From Flavobacteriaceae bacterium (GTDB lineage: Bacteria > Bacteroidota > Bacteroidia > Flavobacteriales > Flavobacteriaceae), in contig WGBX01000170.1 in assembly GCA_015494075.1 (NCBI GenBank), positions 1 through 34,654 on the forward strand: 34,654 nt of DNA, read 5' to 3'. How positions within the stretch are numbered: position 1 is the stretch's first letter; each line of letters begins with the position of its first letter. Under the pieces are notes generated by a model. It had not been told where the DNA came from. It saw nothing but the letters and a program-made list of their open reading frames with translations, and ran no database searches. The position numbers and the translations under genes were made by a program. Below, in pieces: positions 10,317-19,089 of this stretch.

Positions 10317-12369
10317 AAAAAATATGAAGACGCCAAAAGCACCAAAAAAACCTCATTACTTAAAAAAATTTAATGATACTCGCATTGATAACTATTACTG
10401 GTTAAGAAAACGCAATGATCCGGAAGTTATACAATATTTAACAGAAGAAAACACCTATTTTGAAGCGCAAACTAATGATTATAAACCTCTTGAAAATAAT
10501 TTATTTGAAGAGATGAAGTCGCGTATCAAACAAGAAGATAGTTCAGTGCCTGTGTTTGAAAACGGTTACTATTATCAAACTAAATACTTAAAAGACAAAG
10601 AATATCCTATATATAGCCGTCGTAAAAGTTTAACAGATTCTGAAGAAATTATTTTTGATGAAAATATTATGGCCAAAGGTCATTCATATTATAAACTCAC
10701 CGGTATAGAAATAAGTCCTGACAATCGTTTTGTAGTTTTTGGAGAAGACACTACCGGCCGGCGACAATATGTTTTAAAAATAAAAGATTTAAATAGCGGC
10801 AAAATACTACAAGATCAAATTGACAACACAACAGGCAGCGCTGTATGGGCTAATGATAATAAAACTATTTTTTATACTAAAAAAGATCCAGAAACACTCC
10901 GTGCTTATCAAATATACAAACATAAACTCGGAGATCATCCATCAAAAGATACGCTTATATATGAAGAAACCGACGAAATATTTGATACTTTTATAACAAA
11001 AAGTAAAAGTAACACTTATCTATATATCGCATCTTATAGCACTCTAACTACAGAATACCGTTACTTGAAAGCAGACAATCCGGAAGGTGAGTTTAAAATT
11101 TTTGCCAAACGTCAACGAGGTGTCGAATACAATGTTTTTCATAGAAATGAACAGTTTTATATTTTAACTAATAAAGATAAGGCTACCAATTTTAAGCTCA
11201 TGCATACCGATGTAAAGCACACCGATATGGCTGACTGGCAAGAGTATATTCCCCACCGACCAGAAGTGATGTTGGAAGATGTGGATATTTTTTCAGATTT
11301 CATGGTTTTGCAAGAACGTGAAAAAGGTCTTAATAAGCTAAGGATATTGACCTCGCAAGAAGATTTTTACCTTCATTTTGATGAAGATACCTATAATGTA
11401 TACATGGCTTATAATCCGGAAATGAAAACCCGCGAATTTCGTTATATTTACAATTCGATGACTACACCGGCTTCCGTTTTTGCTTTCGACTTAAAAACCC
11501 GTCAAAAAAAATTACTCAAAGAACAGGAAATTCCGGATGGAAAATTTGATAAAAATAATTATCGATCAAAGCGTATTTGGATTACTGCTCGTGACGGACA
11601 ACAAGTTCCCATTTCATTAGTCTGGCATAAAAATACAAACCTCTCAAAACCCAATCCACTTTTACTATATGGTTATGGTGCTTATGGCATTACTGTCGAT
11701 CCGGGTTTTAGCACGACACGACTTTCTTTGCTCGATAGAGGTTTCATTTTTGCAATTGCACATATCAGAGGTGGAGAATATTTGGGCCGTTCATGGTATG
11801 AAGCCGGAAAATTATTACATAAAAAAAACACTTTTAACGATTTTATTGATGTTGCCAAAACCCTTATAGATAAACAATATACAACGCCGTCACAGCTTTA
11901 TGCTATGGGCGGATCAGCCGGCGGCTTACTCATGGGTGCTGTTATTAATAACGCACCACAGCTATTTAAAGGTGTTGTTGCGCAAGTACCTTTTGTTGAT
12001 GTCCTTACGACAATGCTTGACGAAAGCATACCATTAACCACCGGAGAATATGATGAGTGGGGAAATCCTAATCAAAAAGTTTATTATGATTATATCAAAA
12101 GTTATTCTCCGTATGACAATATTCAAAAACAAGACTATCCGCATTTACTTGTAACAACCGGTTTACACGATTCACAAGTACAATACTGGGAACCTGCTAA
12201 GTGGGTTGCCAAGCTTCGTGACTTAAAAACCGATAATAATCTCTTACTATTACATACCGATATGGAGAGTGGTCATGGTGGTGCTTCCGGACGTTTTAAA
12301 TCGCTTTTAGACACAGCCCGGGACTATGCTTTTTTAATCAATCTTCAAAAACAATCAAATCAATTATGA
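10306..12369 (+). CDS. S9A prolyl oligopeptidase family protease (oligopeptidase B-like)
   Basis: Serine peptidase that cuts short peptides. Seen: N-terminal and middle beta-propeller part (about 1-410), then an alpha/beta-hydrolase domain. The catalytic triad can be placed: Ser537 in GGSAGG, Asp622 in GLHDSQV, His657 in SGHGGASGR. HIRGGEYLGRSWYEAGK before the Ser is the typical S9A segment, and the 687 residues fit oligopeptidase B (about 690). No signal peptide, so it should be cytoplasmic. The annotated ATG overlaps the S4 gene; an in-frame ATG at 10324 (MKTPKAP) is an alternative. It ends in an ATGA overlap with the next gene. Confidence 0.94.
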   Translation: MKNKKNMKTPKAPKKPHYLKKFNDTRIDNYYWLRKRNDPEVIQYLTEENTYFEAQTNDYKPLENNLFEEMKSRIKQEDSSVPVFENGYYYQTKYLKDKEYPIYSRRKSLTDSEEIIFDENIMAKGHSYYKLTGIEISPDNRFVVFGEDTTGRRQYVLKIKDLNSGKILQDQIDNTTGSAVWANDNKTIFYTKKDPETLRAYQIYKHKLGDHPSKDTLIYEETDEIFDTFITKSKSNTYLYIASYSTLTTEYRYLKADNPEGEFKIFAKRQRGVEYNVFHRNEQFYILTNKDKATNFKLMHTDVKHTDMADWQEYIPHRPEVMLEDVDIFSDFMVLQEREKGLNKLRILTSQEDFYLHFDEDTYNVYMAYNPEMKTREFRYIYNSMTTPASVFAFDLKTRQKKLLKEQEIPDGKFDKNNYRSKRIWITARDGQQVPISLVWHKNTNLSKPNPLLLYGYGAYGITVDPGFSTTRLSLLDRGFIFAIAHIRGGEYLGRSWYEAGKLLHKKNTFNDFIDVAKTLIDKQYTTPSQLYAMGGSAGGLLMGAVINNAPQLFKGVVAQVPFVDVLTTMLDESIPLTTGEYDEWGNPNQKVYYDYIKSYSPYDNIQKQDYPHLLVTTGLHDSQVQYWEPAKWVAKLRDLKTDNNLLLLHTDMESGHGGASGRFKSLLDTARDYAFLINLQKQSNQL

Positions 12370-12980
12370 AAATCATATGCGTAGGCCGAAATTATGCCCG
12401 GCACATTGCCGAATTAAACAATGAAAAACCTACTGATCCGGTTTTATTTATAAAACCGGATACGGCAATTTTACCCTTCCGAAACCCATTGTATTTACCT
12501 GATTTTGCTCAGGAATTTCATTATGAAGTAGAATTAGTTGTAAAAATAAACAAATTAGGAAAACACATAGCGCCTGAATTTGCGCATCGTTATTATAATG
12601 AAATTGGGCTAGGTTTGGATATCACGGCGCGAGATTTGCAAAGCAAACTAAAAGCCAAAGGTTTACCTTGGGAGAAAGCTAAAGCTTTTGATAATTCGGC
12701 TGTAGTTAGCCATCATTTTATTGACAAAACACAATTTAAAGACTTAAATAATATCTATTTTCATTTGCAACAAAACCACCAGATAGTACAAAAAGGTCAT
12801 ACAGCTGACATGCTATGGAAAATAGACGAACTTATTAGTTATATATCTACTTTTTTTACACTTAAAAAAGGAGATTTAATTTTTACAGGCACGCCTGCAG
12901 GCGTTGGCAAAATAAATTTGAATGATGAATTTACCGGTTATCTTGAAAACCAAGAAATGTTCCGTATCCGAGTAAAATAA
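12366..12980 (+). CDS. Fumarylacetoacetate hydrolase family protein
   Basis: Probable metal-dependent C-C bond hydrolase or decarboxylase acting on acylpyruvate-type compounds. Seen: MKIICVGRNYARHIAELN at the start, PVLFIKPDTAI, the metal-ligand glutamates in FHYEVELVV, the Asp in LGLDITARDLQ, and the late FTGTPAGVGKI motif that marks the family. At 204 residues it is a single FAH core, most like the YcgM/FAHD1 acylpyruvase branch. Its ATG overlaps the peptidase stop by 4 bases (ATGA), so it is the last gene of a three-gene operon closed by a hairpin. Exact substrate cannot be read from sequence. Confidence 0.9.
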   Translation: MKIICVGRNYARHIAELNNEKPTDPVLFIKPDTAILPFRNPLYLPDFAQEFHYEVELVVKINKLGKHIAPEFAHRYYNEIGLGLDITARDLQSKLKAKGLPWEKAKAFDNSAVVSHHFIDKTQFKDLNNIYFHLQQNHQIVQKGHTADMLWKIDELISYISTFFTLKKGDLIFTGTPAGVGKINLNDEFTGYLENQEMFRIRVK

Positions 12981-12995
12981 AGTCTTACGTTATAA

Positions 12996-13030
12996 ATAAT
13001 AAAACGCCTGCTTTACAGGCATTTTATTAT
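12996..13030. terminator. Bidirectional terminator between FAH gene and ybaB
   Basis: GCCTG/CAGGC core (13006-13010 with 13016-13020), a CTTTA loop, one mismatch, then nine more A/T pairs. The A-rich and T-rich flanks serve both converging genes. Confidence 0.8.
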
Positions 13031-13044
13031 CTATTTTGAATTAT

Positions 13045-13368
13045 TTATAACAAACCATCTAACCCCGGTATATTTGGCAGGGCTTCTGTTGCTGCTTTTT
13101 TCAATTTATTTTCTTGCATTTTTCCAGCTTCGTCCAAGGCTTTGTTTAATGCTAAAATAAGGTAGTCTTCCAGCATATCTTTATCCTTTAAAACTTCATC
13201 AGAAATAGATAAACTTTTAACTCTTCTGTTACCCGTAACACTTACTTTTACGGCGCCATTACCGGCATCAGCATCAATTAGTACATTGTCTAACTGTTTC
13301 TTAGCGGCCGCAACATTTTCTTTGGCAGTTTCTAATTTACCAACAATATCAAACATTTTTCCAAACAT
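13045..13368 (-). CDS. YbaB/EbfC-family nucleoid-associated protein
   Basis: Small DNA-binding protein that coats the nucleoid as a dimer. Seen: a helical N-terminus (MFGKMFDIVGKLETAKENV), a beta core with GNGAVKVSVTGNRRVKSLSI, and a helix with LILALNKALDEAGKMQE, all standard for the family. The 107 residues match the usual length. It lies 41 bases downstream of proC on the same strand; two overlapping TAnnTTTG elements in that gap suggest it also has its own promoter. Confidence 0.92.
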   Translation of the reverse strand: MFGKMFDIVGKLETAKENVAAAKKQLDNVLIDADAGNGAVKVSVTGNRRVKSLSISDEVLKDKDMLEDYLILALNKALDEAGKMQENKLKKAATEALPNIPGLDGLL

Positions 13369-13385
13369 AATTATTTATTTTTTTA

Positions 13386-13401
13386 CAAAAATACAAATTT
13401 A
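13386..13401 (-). promoter_or_regulatory. Two adjacent -7 elements for ybaB-type gene
   Basis: On the minus strand TAAATTTG (13401-13394) is followed directly by TATTTTTG (13393-13386), both fitting TAnnTTTG. The second lies 17 bases before the start codon. No good -33 TTG. Confidence 0.4.
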
Positions 13402-13409
13402 CCGTTGTT

Positions 13410-14216
13410 CTAACTTATTTTTCTCAATTCTCTTGCCCGATCATAGGCTTTAAGAATAGCTTCACGAATAATAACATTGCTCTGTTGCTGATCTAAATAA
13501 TTGATAGCCGCTTCAGTTGTACCTCCTTTAGACGAAATTTTTTTAATTAATTGTCGGTAATCATCTTTGGCATTTTGAAAATACTCAACAATACCTCGAA
13601 AAGTTTGGCTGGTTAGCATTTCTGCTTGTGGTTTGCTAAAGCCCAATTCTATAGCAGCCTGCATCATAGCCTCCATAAAATAAAGTACATAAGCCGGTCC
13701 GGATCCAGAAACGGCTGTCCCTGCGTCTATTAAATCTTCTTCCGGAACATATAAATTTTTACCGGTGCTTTCTAAAAGATTTTGTACAGTTACCAATTCA
13801 ATACGGGTAACAGACTCCGAAGATGTAAAAACACTCATCCCCTCACCTATTTGGGCTGCAATATTGGGCATCGCCCTGATTACTTTACTAACACCCAAAG
13901 CTTTTTGAATAGTACTTATAGAAACTCCGGCCATAATAGACAAAATGACTTGTGCATCACTAATAAAATTTTTCAATTCACTTTTAAGAGACGGAAAGGC
14001 TTGGGGTTTAACAGCTAAAACAATTAAATCTGCTTCGGCAATACGCTGATCGGGCTGTTCAAATATATTTTTGATGCCTATGGCTTTCAAAATATCATAT
14101 TTAGCTGTATCTTTTTCCAAAACAGCAAAATTAGTAATATCTGTAATAAAGTTGTTTAAAAAACTCTTAGCAAAGCTTTGCCCCATATTGCCGCCACCAA
14201 TAACAAGTATTTTCAT
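13410..14216 (-). CDS. proC: Pyrroline-5-carboxylate reductase
   Basis: Last step of proline synthesis: reduces 1-pyrroline-5-carboxylate with NAD(P)H. Seen: Rossmann loop MKILVIGGGNMGQSFAKSF, LIVLAVKPQ, the ILSIMAGVSI strand, VIRAMPNIAAQIGEGMS, and the ProC signature region at about 160-190 (DAGTAVSGSGPAYVLYFMEAM) with the SSKGGTTEAAI segment near 230. The 268 residues are full length. It is transcribed divergently from umuC across 117 bases and is followed by the YbaB gene. Confidence 0.97.
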   Translation of the reverse strand: MKILVIGGGNMGQSFAKSFLNNFITDITNFAVLEKDTAKYDILKAIGIKNIFEQPDQRIAEADLIVLAVKPQAFPSLKSELKNFISDAQVILSIMAGVSISTIQKALGVSKVIRAMPNIAAQIGEGMSVFTSSESVTRIELVTVQNLLESTGKNLYVPEEDLIDAGTAVSGSGPAYVLYFMEAMMQAAIELGFSKPQAEMLTSQTFRGIVEYFQNAKDDYRQLIKKISSKGGTTEAAINYLDQQQSNVIIREAILKAYDRARELRKIS

Positions 14217-14236
14217 AAAAATTAATATTTTAATAA

Positions 14237-14244
14237 CAAAGATA
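14237..14244 (-). promoter_or_regulatory. Promoter -7 element for proC
   Basis: TATCTTTG on the minus strand, 20 bases before the proC start, fits TAnnTTTG. No matching -33 TTG. Confidence 0.4.
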
Positions 14245-14269
14245 TGTTAATTTTTTTTTAACGAACTTA

Positions 14270-14293
14270 TTTTAACTTTCATAAAAGTCAAAA
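14270..14293. promoter_or_regulatory. Imperfect palindrome, candidate operator, in the proC-umuC gap
   Basis: A 24-base dyad centred between 14281 and 14282 in which 10 of 12 base pairs match (TTTTAACTTTCA against TAAAAGTCAAAA). It covers the region where the -33 element of the umuC promoter should be, and lies behind the proC promoter, so a dimeric repressor bound here could control umuC. Its regulator is unknown. Confidence 0.4.
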
Positions 14294-14309
14294 TATGTGC
14301 TTTAAATTG

Positions 14310-14317
14310 TAATTTTG
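14310..14317 (+). promoter_or_regulatory. Promoter -7 element for umuC
   Basis: TAATTTTG, 16 bases before the umuC ATG, fits TAnnTTTG. The -33 position has no TTG and instead falls in the 14270-14293 palindrome, which suggests a regulated promoter. Confidence 0.45.
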
Positions 14318-14333
14318 TTTAAAAGAAAAAAAC

Positions 14334-15590
14334 ATGTTTGCATTAGTTGATGGCAATAATTTTTATGCTTCTTGTGAGCGCGTATTTAATCCGGCTTTGC
14401 GCAAGCAACCTATTGTTGTACTTTCTAATAATGATGGTATTGTTATAGCTCGTAGTAATGAAGCCAAAGCATTAGGAATAAAAATGGGCCAAGCTGCTTT
14501 TGAAATTCAGCAACTTATAAATAGTAAAAAAGTTGTGGCATTTTCATCTAACTACGCTTTATATGGAGATATGTCGCAACGAATGATGCAAATTTTCAAA
14601 GATTTTACGCCTGCTATGGAGATATACTCTATAGATGAAGCTTTTTTAGATTTTAATGGATTTGACCTTACGAATATCCGTTCTACAGGTTTAAAATTGC
14701 GTCAAAAGGTCTATAAATATATTGGTATTCCTGTTAGTGTTGGGTTTGGGCCTACCAAAACCTTGGCAAAAATAGCCAATAGAATTGCTAAAAAATATAT
14801 GAAAGATGGCGTCGCCCTGATAAACTCACCTCAAAAAATAGAAAAAGCCTTAAAAATGACTGCCATTGAAGATGTGTGGGGTATCGGACGCCAACATAGT
14901 CATTTTCTAAAATCCCATCAAGTAAAAACTGCTTGGGATTTTGCACAGTTACCACAAGAATTTATCCGTAAAAAAATGTCTGTTACAGGTCTGCGGACAC
15001 AAGCCGAATTATTAGGCACACCTTGTATAACAATGACTTATACGCCACCACCCAAAAAAGCCATTCGTACAGCCCGAAGTTTTTCTAAAGCAACTTCGGA
15101 TTATGAATACATAGCAGAGGCTATTGCAGGTTTTGCCGCTACTTGCGGAGATAAATTACGGCAACAAAAATCAGCGGCTAATTTACTAACCGTCTTTGTT
15201 CGTACTAGTAAATTTAATCCTAAAAAGCCATATTATGCCAATAGTTTTACGGTACAAATTCCGGCTACATCCAGTAGTATTATTTTAATTAAAGCAGCTA
15301 AGGAAGCCTTAAAGATTATTTTTAAACACCATTATAATTATAAAAAAGCAGGCGTATTGGTCAGCGGTATCGTTCCTGAAAAAAACCGGCAATTAAATTT
15401 ATTTGAATCAACCGATTATGAAAAACACCGACAGCTCATGCAAACCGTAGACCGACTAAACCAAAGCCATGGCTATCGCTTAATAAAATTTGCGGCTGAA
15501 GGCCGGTTTAGAGCCTGGCATTTGCAACAAACATACCGTTCAAAACGTTATACCACTCATTGGGATGAATTAATACAGATAAAAGTATAA
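14334..15590 (+). CDS. umuC: Y-family DNA polymerase, UmuC subunit of Pol V
   Basis: Error-prone translesion polymerase. Seen: [20 protein letters not shown] with the first metal-binding Asp at residue 6, SIDEAFLDF with Asp101 and Glu102 at the same numbers as in E. coli Umu[22 protein letters not shown], the helix-hairpin-helix region around [14 protein letters not shown], and a C-terminal little-finger and DUF4113-like part ending WDELIQIKV. The 418 residues match E. coli (422), so the gene is intact. No umuD lies on either side; the activating partner must be elsewhere or absent. Only a short gap (62 bases) separates it from the EamA gene. Confidence 0.95.
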   Translation: MFALVDGNNFYASCERVFNPALRKQPIVVLSNNDGIVIARSNEAKALGIKMGQAAFEIQQLINSKKVVAFSSNYALYGDMSQRMMQIFKDFTPAMEIYSIDEAFLDFNGFDLTNIRSTGLKLRQKVYKYIGIPVSVGFGPTKTLAKIANRIAKKYMKDGVALINSPQKIEKALKMTAIEDVWGIGRQHSHFLKSHQVKTAWDFAQLPQEFIRKKMSVTGLRTQAELLGTPCITMTYTPPPKKAIRTARSFSKATSDYEYIAEAIAGFAATCGDKLRQQKSAANLLTVFVRTSKFNPKKPYYANSFTVQIPATSSSIILIKAAKEALKIIFKHHYNYKKAGVLVSGIVPEKNRQLNLFESTDYEKHRQLMQTVDRLNQSHGYRLIKFAAEGRFRAWHLQQTYRSKRYTTHWDELIQIKV

Positions 15591-15652
15591 ATTAAGAACT
15601 TCTTAACAAAAAAAGAATTTTTATTTTGTTTCTTTGCAGAATAAAGATTGGC

Positions 15653-16582
15653 ATGAAAAAATTTTGGCAAGCACTTCCGGATAAAACCAAAGGCTATATT
15701 CTCACACTAGTGGGAGTTTTGGCAATGTCTAATGTTTATATATTTAGCAAAGCTGCCTTACAAGAACTCAAATTACCTCAATTTGGTTTTTATTGGTTTT
15801 TAACAGGACTAATACTAAGTTTATTACTAGCTTGGCATCAAAAATCTTTTAAAAAAGTAAAAGATTTTCGAGCTAAAGATTTTACTTTATTATTACTTTT
15901 CGGCCTCATTGAAATTGCTTCAACCACTTTTTTTTTCAAAGCTATTAATACAATGCCCAACCCAAGCATTGTAGCTTTCATGGGAAATATCACCCCTGTT
16001 TTTGTGCTGGTCTTAGGTTTTTTAATACTTCATGAACGTTTTAACAAATTAGAAATTTTAGGAATTATTATCACTTTATCGGCTGCTTTTTTATTGAGTT
16101 ATAATCCTAAATGGGTCCATATAAATGAAATGTTTGTCGATGGCAGTTTATATGTTTTATTATTCGCCCTTTTTGGTGCTACCAGTTCTATTTTGATGAA
16201 ATTAAATGTGGTTCGGTTTTCACCTATTTTACTAACCATTAACCGCACCTTATACCTTTTCTTGTTTGCCCTATTAATGATGAAAATACAAAATCTTTCT
16301 TTTCACATTTCGCCTACTGCTTTAAAAAATGTTCTGATTGGCGCATTTTTAGGACCTTTTGTAACCGCTACGGTGGGGTTATACGCCATTAAATATATTG
16401 AAGTAAGTCGAAAAGCTATTTTATCCTCTACTAAAGGACTTTTTGTCTTGATTGGCAGTTATTTATATTTTAAAAAAATTCCCGGAAACCTACAAATTAT
16501 AGGAGGTTTGCTTTCTATTATCGGTGTTACTTTAATCATCACAGGTAAAAGCCTTTTACAAAGAAATCGTTCAAACCTCTAA
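15653..16582 (+). CDS. EamA/DMT-family inner membrane transporter
   Basis: Ten-helix drug/metabolite transporter-type permease made of two EamA repeats (about residues 10-145 and 160-300). Hydrophobic segments are evident, and the typical NPSIVAFMGNITPVFVLVLGFLILHERF and late SRKAILSSTKGLFVLIGSYLYF segments mark the ends of each repeat. The frame is open from ATG 15626, but TTTCTTTG at 15629-15636 looks like a promoter -7 element one base off TAnnTTTG, so ATG 15653 (MKKFWQALPDK, 309 residues) is preferred. Substrate unknown; members export amino acids, sugars or metabolites. Confidence 0.88.
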   Translation: MKKFWQALPDKTKGYILTLVGVLAMSNVYIFSKAALQELKLPQFGFYWFLTGLILSLLLAWHQKSFKKVKDFRAKDFTLLLLFGLIEIASTTFFFKAINTMPNPSIVAFMGNITPVFVLVLGFLILHERFNKLEILGIIITLSAAFLLSYNPKWVHINEMFVDGSLYVLLFALFGATSSILMKLNVVRFSPILLTINRTLYLFLFALLMMKIQNLSFHISPTALKNVLIGAFLGPFVTATVGLYAIKYIEVSRKAILSSTKGLFVLIGSYLYFKKIPGNLQIIGGLLSIIGVTLIITGKSLLQRNRSNL

Positions 16583-16623
16583 AAACTCTTACTGCAATTA
16601 TAAAATAATTCGACAAAAATTTG

Positions 16624-16631
16624 TACTTTTG
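16624..16631 (+). promoter_or_regulatory. Promoter -7 element for the cysteine synthase family gene
   Basis: TACTTTTG fits TAnnTTTG; transcription would start near 16638, giving a leader of about 50 bases. No matching TTG upstream. Confidence 0.4.
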
Positions 16632-16645
16632 CCGAGTTAATATTA

Positions 16646-16684
16646 TTAAAACATCGTTTATACCATGTTTTAATCAAAATGGTA
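16646..16684 (+). promoter_or_regulatory. Two mutually exclusive hairpins in the leader of the cysteine synthase gene
   Basis: TTAAAACAT (16646-16654) pairs with ATGTTTTAA (16665-16673), 9 bp. TACCAT (16661-16666) pairs instead with ATGGTA (16679-16684), 6 bp, just before the start codon. The two stems share bases 16665-16666 and lie across each other. Could be an attenuator-like leader or a dimeric operator; both are A/T rich and may be chance. Confidence 0.25.
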
Positions 16685-16688
16685 ACAA

Positions 16689-17729
16689 ATGAAAAATAAT
16701 CCTGAGATTGTTGATAATGTGTTAGAATTAATTGGTAATACACCAATGGTCAGATTAAGAAAAGTAACTGAAGGTTTAACCGGAAATTTTTATGGCAAAT
16801 TAGAATCATTTAATCCGGGGGATTCTGTGAAAGACCGTATTGCTAAATACATTATTGACAAAGCCGAAGAAGAAGGTCTTATAAAACCCGGTGATACCAT
16901 AATAGAAACCACGTCAGGGAATACGGGGTTTAGCTTAGCAATGTTAGGTGCCGTAAGAGGTTATAAAGTAATGTTAGCTGTTAAAGATAAAGCCACCGAA
17001 GATAAAATAAATATGCTCAAAACTATGGGCGCACAAGTTTACGTTTGTCCTTCCGAAGTGCCAGCAGAAGATCCAAGATCTTATTATTCGGTAGCACAGC
17101 GTTTACATGAAGAGAATCCCGGTTCGCTGTATGTTAATCAGTATTTTAATGAACTTAATATCAAGGCGCATTATTTTTCGTCAGGTGTTGAAATTTGGGA
17201 ACAAACCAAAGGAAAAGTAACCCACGTAGTGGCTTGTGCAGCTACCGGCGGTACCATTTCGGGAATTGCCCGTTATTTAAAAGAAAAAAATCCTAATATT
17301 AAAATTTTAGGAGTAGATGCTTATGGTTCTGCCTTAAAAAAATATCATGAAACCGGTGTTTTTGACACCAATGAAATTTATTCTTATCGCATTGAAGGTT
17401 TGGGTAAAAATTTGATTCCAACTGCAACGGACTTCCAATTAATAGATCATTTTATGAAAGTTACCGACGAAAATGCAGCTTATAAAGCCAGAGCGTTAGC
17501 TTTAAAAGAAGGTATATTTGCTGGTTATACTAGTGGCGCTGCCCTAGAAGCCACACTTTTATATGAAAAAGCCGGATTTTTTGATGAAAATAGTCATGTC
17601 GTCCTAATATTTCCTGATCACGGATCAAGATATATGGGTAAAATATATAGCGATAAATGGATGATAGCCCAAGGTTTTACAAAATTTTTAACCACTGAAA
17701 AGAAAAAAGAAGTAGAATATATTAAATAA
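16689..17729 (+). CDS. PLP-dependent cysteine synthase family protein (O-acetylserine sulfhydrylase or cystathionine beta-synthase core)
   Basis: Fold-type II PLP enzyme of sulfur amino acid metabolism that replaces the beta substituent of serine or O-acetylserine with sulfide or homocysteine. Seen: [10 protein letters not shown], the PLP lysine K48 in GDSVKDRIA, the substrate loop [12 protein letters not shown], the phosphate-binding glycine loop [14 protein letters not shown], and [11 protein letters not shown]. The segment [20 protein letters not shown] and a QYFNELN follow-up look more like cystathionine beta-synthase than like CysK. The protein ends at 346 residues without CBS-pair regulatory domains. 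Which of the two reactions it runs cannot be decided here. It has its own promoter element and a strong terminator, so it is monocistronic. Confidence 0.88.
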   Translation: MKNNPEIVDNVLELIGNTPMVRLRKVTEGLTGNFYGKLESFNPGDSVKDRIAKYIIDKAEEEGLIKPGDTIIETTSGNTGFSLAMLGAVRGYKVMLAVKDKATEDKINMLKTMGAQVYVCPSEVPAEDPRSYYSVAQRLHEENPGSLYVNQYFNELNIKAHYFSSGVEIWEQTKGKVTHVVACAATGGTISGIARYLKEKNPNIKILGVDAYGSALKKYHETGVFDTNEIYSYRIEGLGKNLIPTATDFQLIDHFMKVTDENAAYKARALALKEGIFAGYTSGAALEATLLYEKAGFFDENSHVVLIFPDHGSRYMGKIYSDKWMIAQGFTKFLTTEKKKEVEYIK

Positions 17730-17750
17730 ATAACTTTTTATTTTTTTTAT

Positions 17751-17785
17751 AGAGCTGCATTTTGCTAATGCAGCTCTTTTTTTTT
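17751..17785 (+). terminator. Intrinsic terminator after the cysteine synthase family gene
   Basis: Perfect 11-bp stem (AGAGCTGCATT / AATGCAGCTCT), 5-base loop, then nine Ts at 17777-17785. A textbook intrinsic terminator. Confidence 0.93.
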
Positions 17786-17809
17786 ATCTTTAACCTCAAA
17801 ATTGACCTT

Positions 17810-19084
17810 ATGAATAGTTATTATTTTATCTTGGGGGTGAGTATCTTAGTCATCCTTTCTTATTTTTTTGATATCATCGCAAAAAAAATAAAAGTTCCTT
17901 CTGTTTTACTTTTGCTAGGCACAGGAATATTCCTTAATAAATTGTCACAAAATTTTGATTTTCATTTACCTAATTTGCAACCCACAGTAAATATTCTAGG
18001 CTTGGTTGGATTGTTATTAATTGTACTTGAAGCCGCTCTAGACTTGAAAATTACAAAAGAGAAATTGCCTTTAATTTTAAAAGCTTTTACCACAGCTTTA
18101 TTAATTTTAATAGGTACATCTTTTGCTATTGCTTATTTAATTTATGGCATGGGACTTACTCATGATTTTTATACAGCTTATATAAATGCCTTACCGCTAT
18201 CGGTTGTTAGTAGTGCTATAGTAATTCCCAGTGTCAATTTTTTAGATGAGGAGAAAAAAGAATTTTTGATCTATGAATCTACTTTTAGTGACATTTTAGG
18301 TATTTTAGCTTTTGATATTGTTTTAATGATTCCTGATAGTCAAGGAAATATAGTAGGCAAAGTAGGCGGCGGCTTAATTTTAACTATAATTATATCACTT
18401 ATTATTGGCTACGTCCTTATCTTTTTATTTCAAAAAATCAATACCAAAATCAAATTCTTTTTATTCTTATCTATATTAACAGCTTTATACATTACAGGAA
18501 AAATTATGCATTTATCAAGTTTGATACTCATTTTAACCTTTGGATTAATGCTTGAAAACTATAACATCTTTTTTAAAGGAAAATTAAATCAAATTTTCGA
18601 TCCACAAAAGATTGATCAAGTAAAAGAACAATTCAAATTAATTACTTTTGAGACAGCTTTTTTAATTCGTACATTTTTCTTTGTATTATTTGGGATGACC
18701 ATAAATATTGATGGCATTTTTAATGAAAACGTATTGATTATTGGCACTTTTATTCTCTTGCTGACCTTTTTGGTTCGTTTTATCAACCTCAAAGTTTTTT
18801 TTCAAGGAAAATCTTTATTCCCAGAAGTTTTTATGGCACCTCGTGGCTTGATAACAATTTTATTGTTTTATAAAATACCCGACCAATATAAAATACCTTA
18901 TTTCAGTAAAGAAGTTATTTCATACGTAATATTAGGATCGGCCTTACTAATGATGCTTGGCTTATGGTTTGGCAAAAAGAAAACAACTGAAGATGAATTT
19001 GAATTATATGAAAACTTTGATCATGCGCATCATAATGAAGACAATCCGCTTTGGGAACAACTTTACGAAAATCATGAAAAATAG
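17810..19084 (+). CDS. Cation:proton antiporter, CPA1/NhaP type
   Basis: Inner-membrane exchanger of Na+ or K+ for H+. The 424 residues are almost all hydrophobic helices, with VPSVLLLLGTGIFL near the N-terminus, VVSSAIVIPSVNFLDEE and the family's acidic core motif in the form YESTFSDILGILAFD (ES...SD in place of the usual ESLLND), then FFVLFGMTI and APRGLITILLFY. The last 35 residues are an acidic, His-containing cytoplasmic tail. The frame is open from a TTG at 17762, but that codon sits in the loop of the preceding terminator, so ATG 17810 (MNSYYF) is the start. Five bases separate it from the next gene, so they form an operon. Confidence 0.9.
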   Translation: MNSYYFILGVSILVILSYFFDIIAKKIKVPSVLLLLGTGIFLNKLSQNFDFHLPNLQPTVNILGLVGLLLIVLEAALDLKITKEKLPLILKAFTTALLILIGTSFAIAYLIYGMGLTHDFYTAYINALPLSVVSSAIVIPSVNFLDEEKKEFLIYESTFSDILGILAFDIVLMIPDSQGNIVGKVGGGLILTIIISLIIGYVLIFLFQKINTKIKFFLFLSILTALYITGKIMHLSSLILILTFGLMLENYNIFFKGKLNQIFDPQKIDQVKEQFKLITFETAFLIRTFFFVLFGMTINIDGIFNENVLIIGTFILLLTFLVRFINLKVFFQGKSLFPEVFMAPRGLITILLFYKIPDQYKIPYFSKEVISYVILGSALLMMLGLWFGKKKTTEDEFELYENFDHAHHNEDNPLWEQLYENHEK

Positions 19085-19089
19085 TTTTT

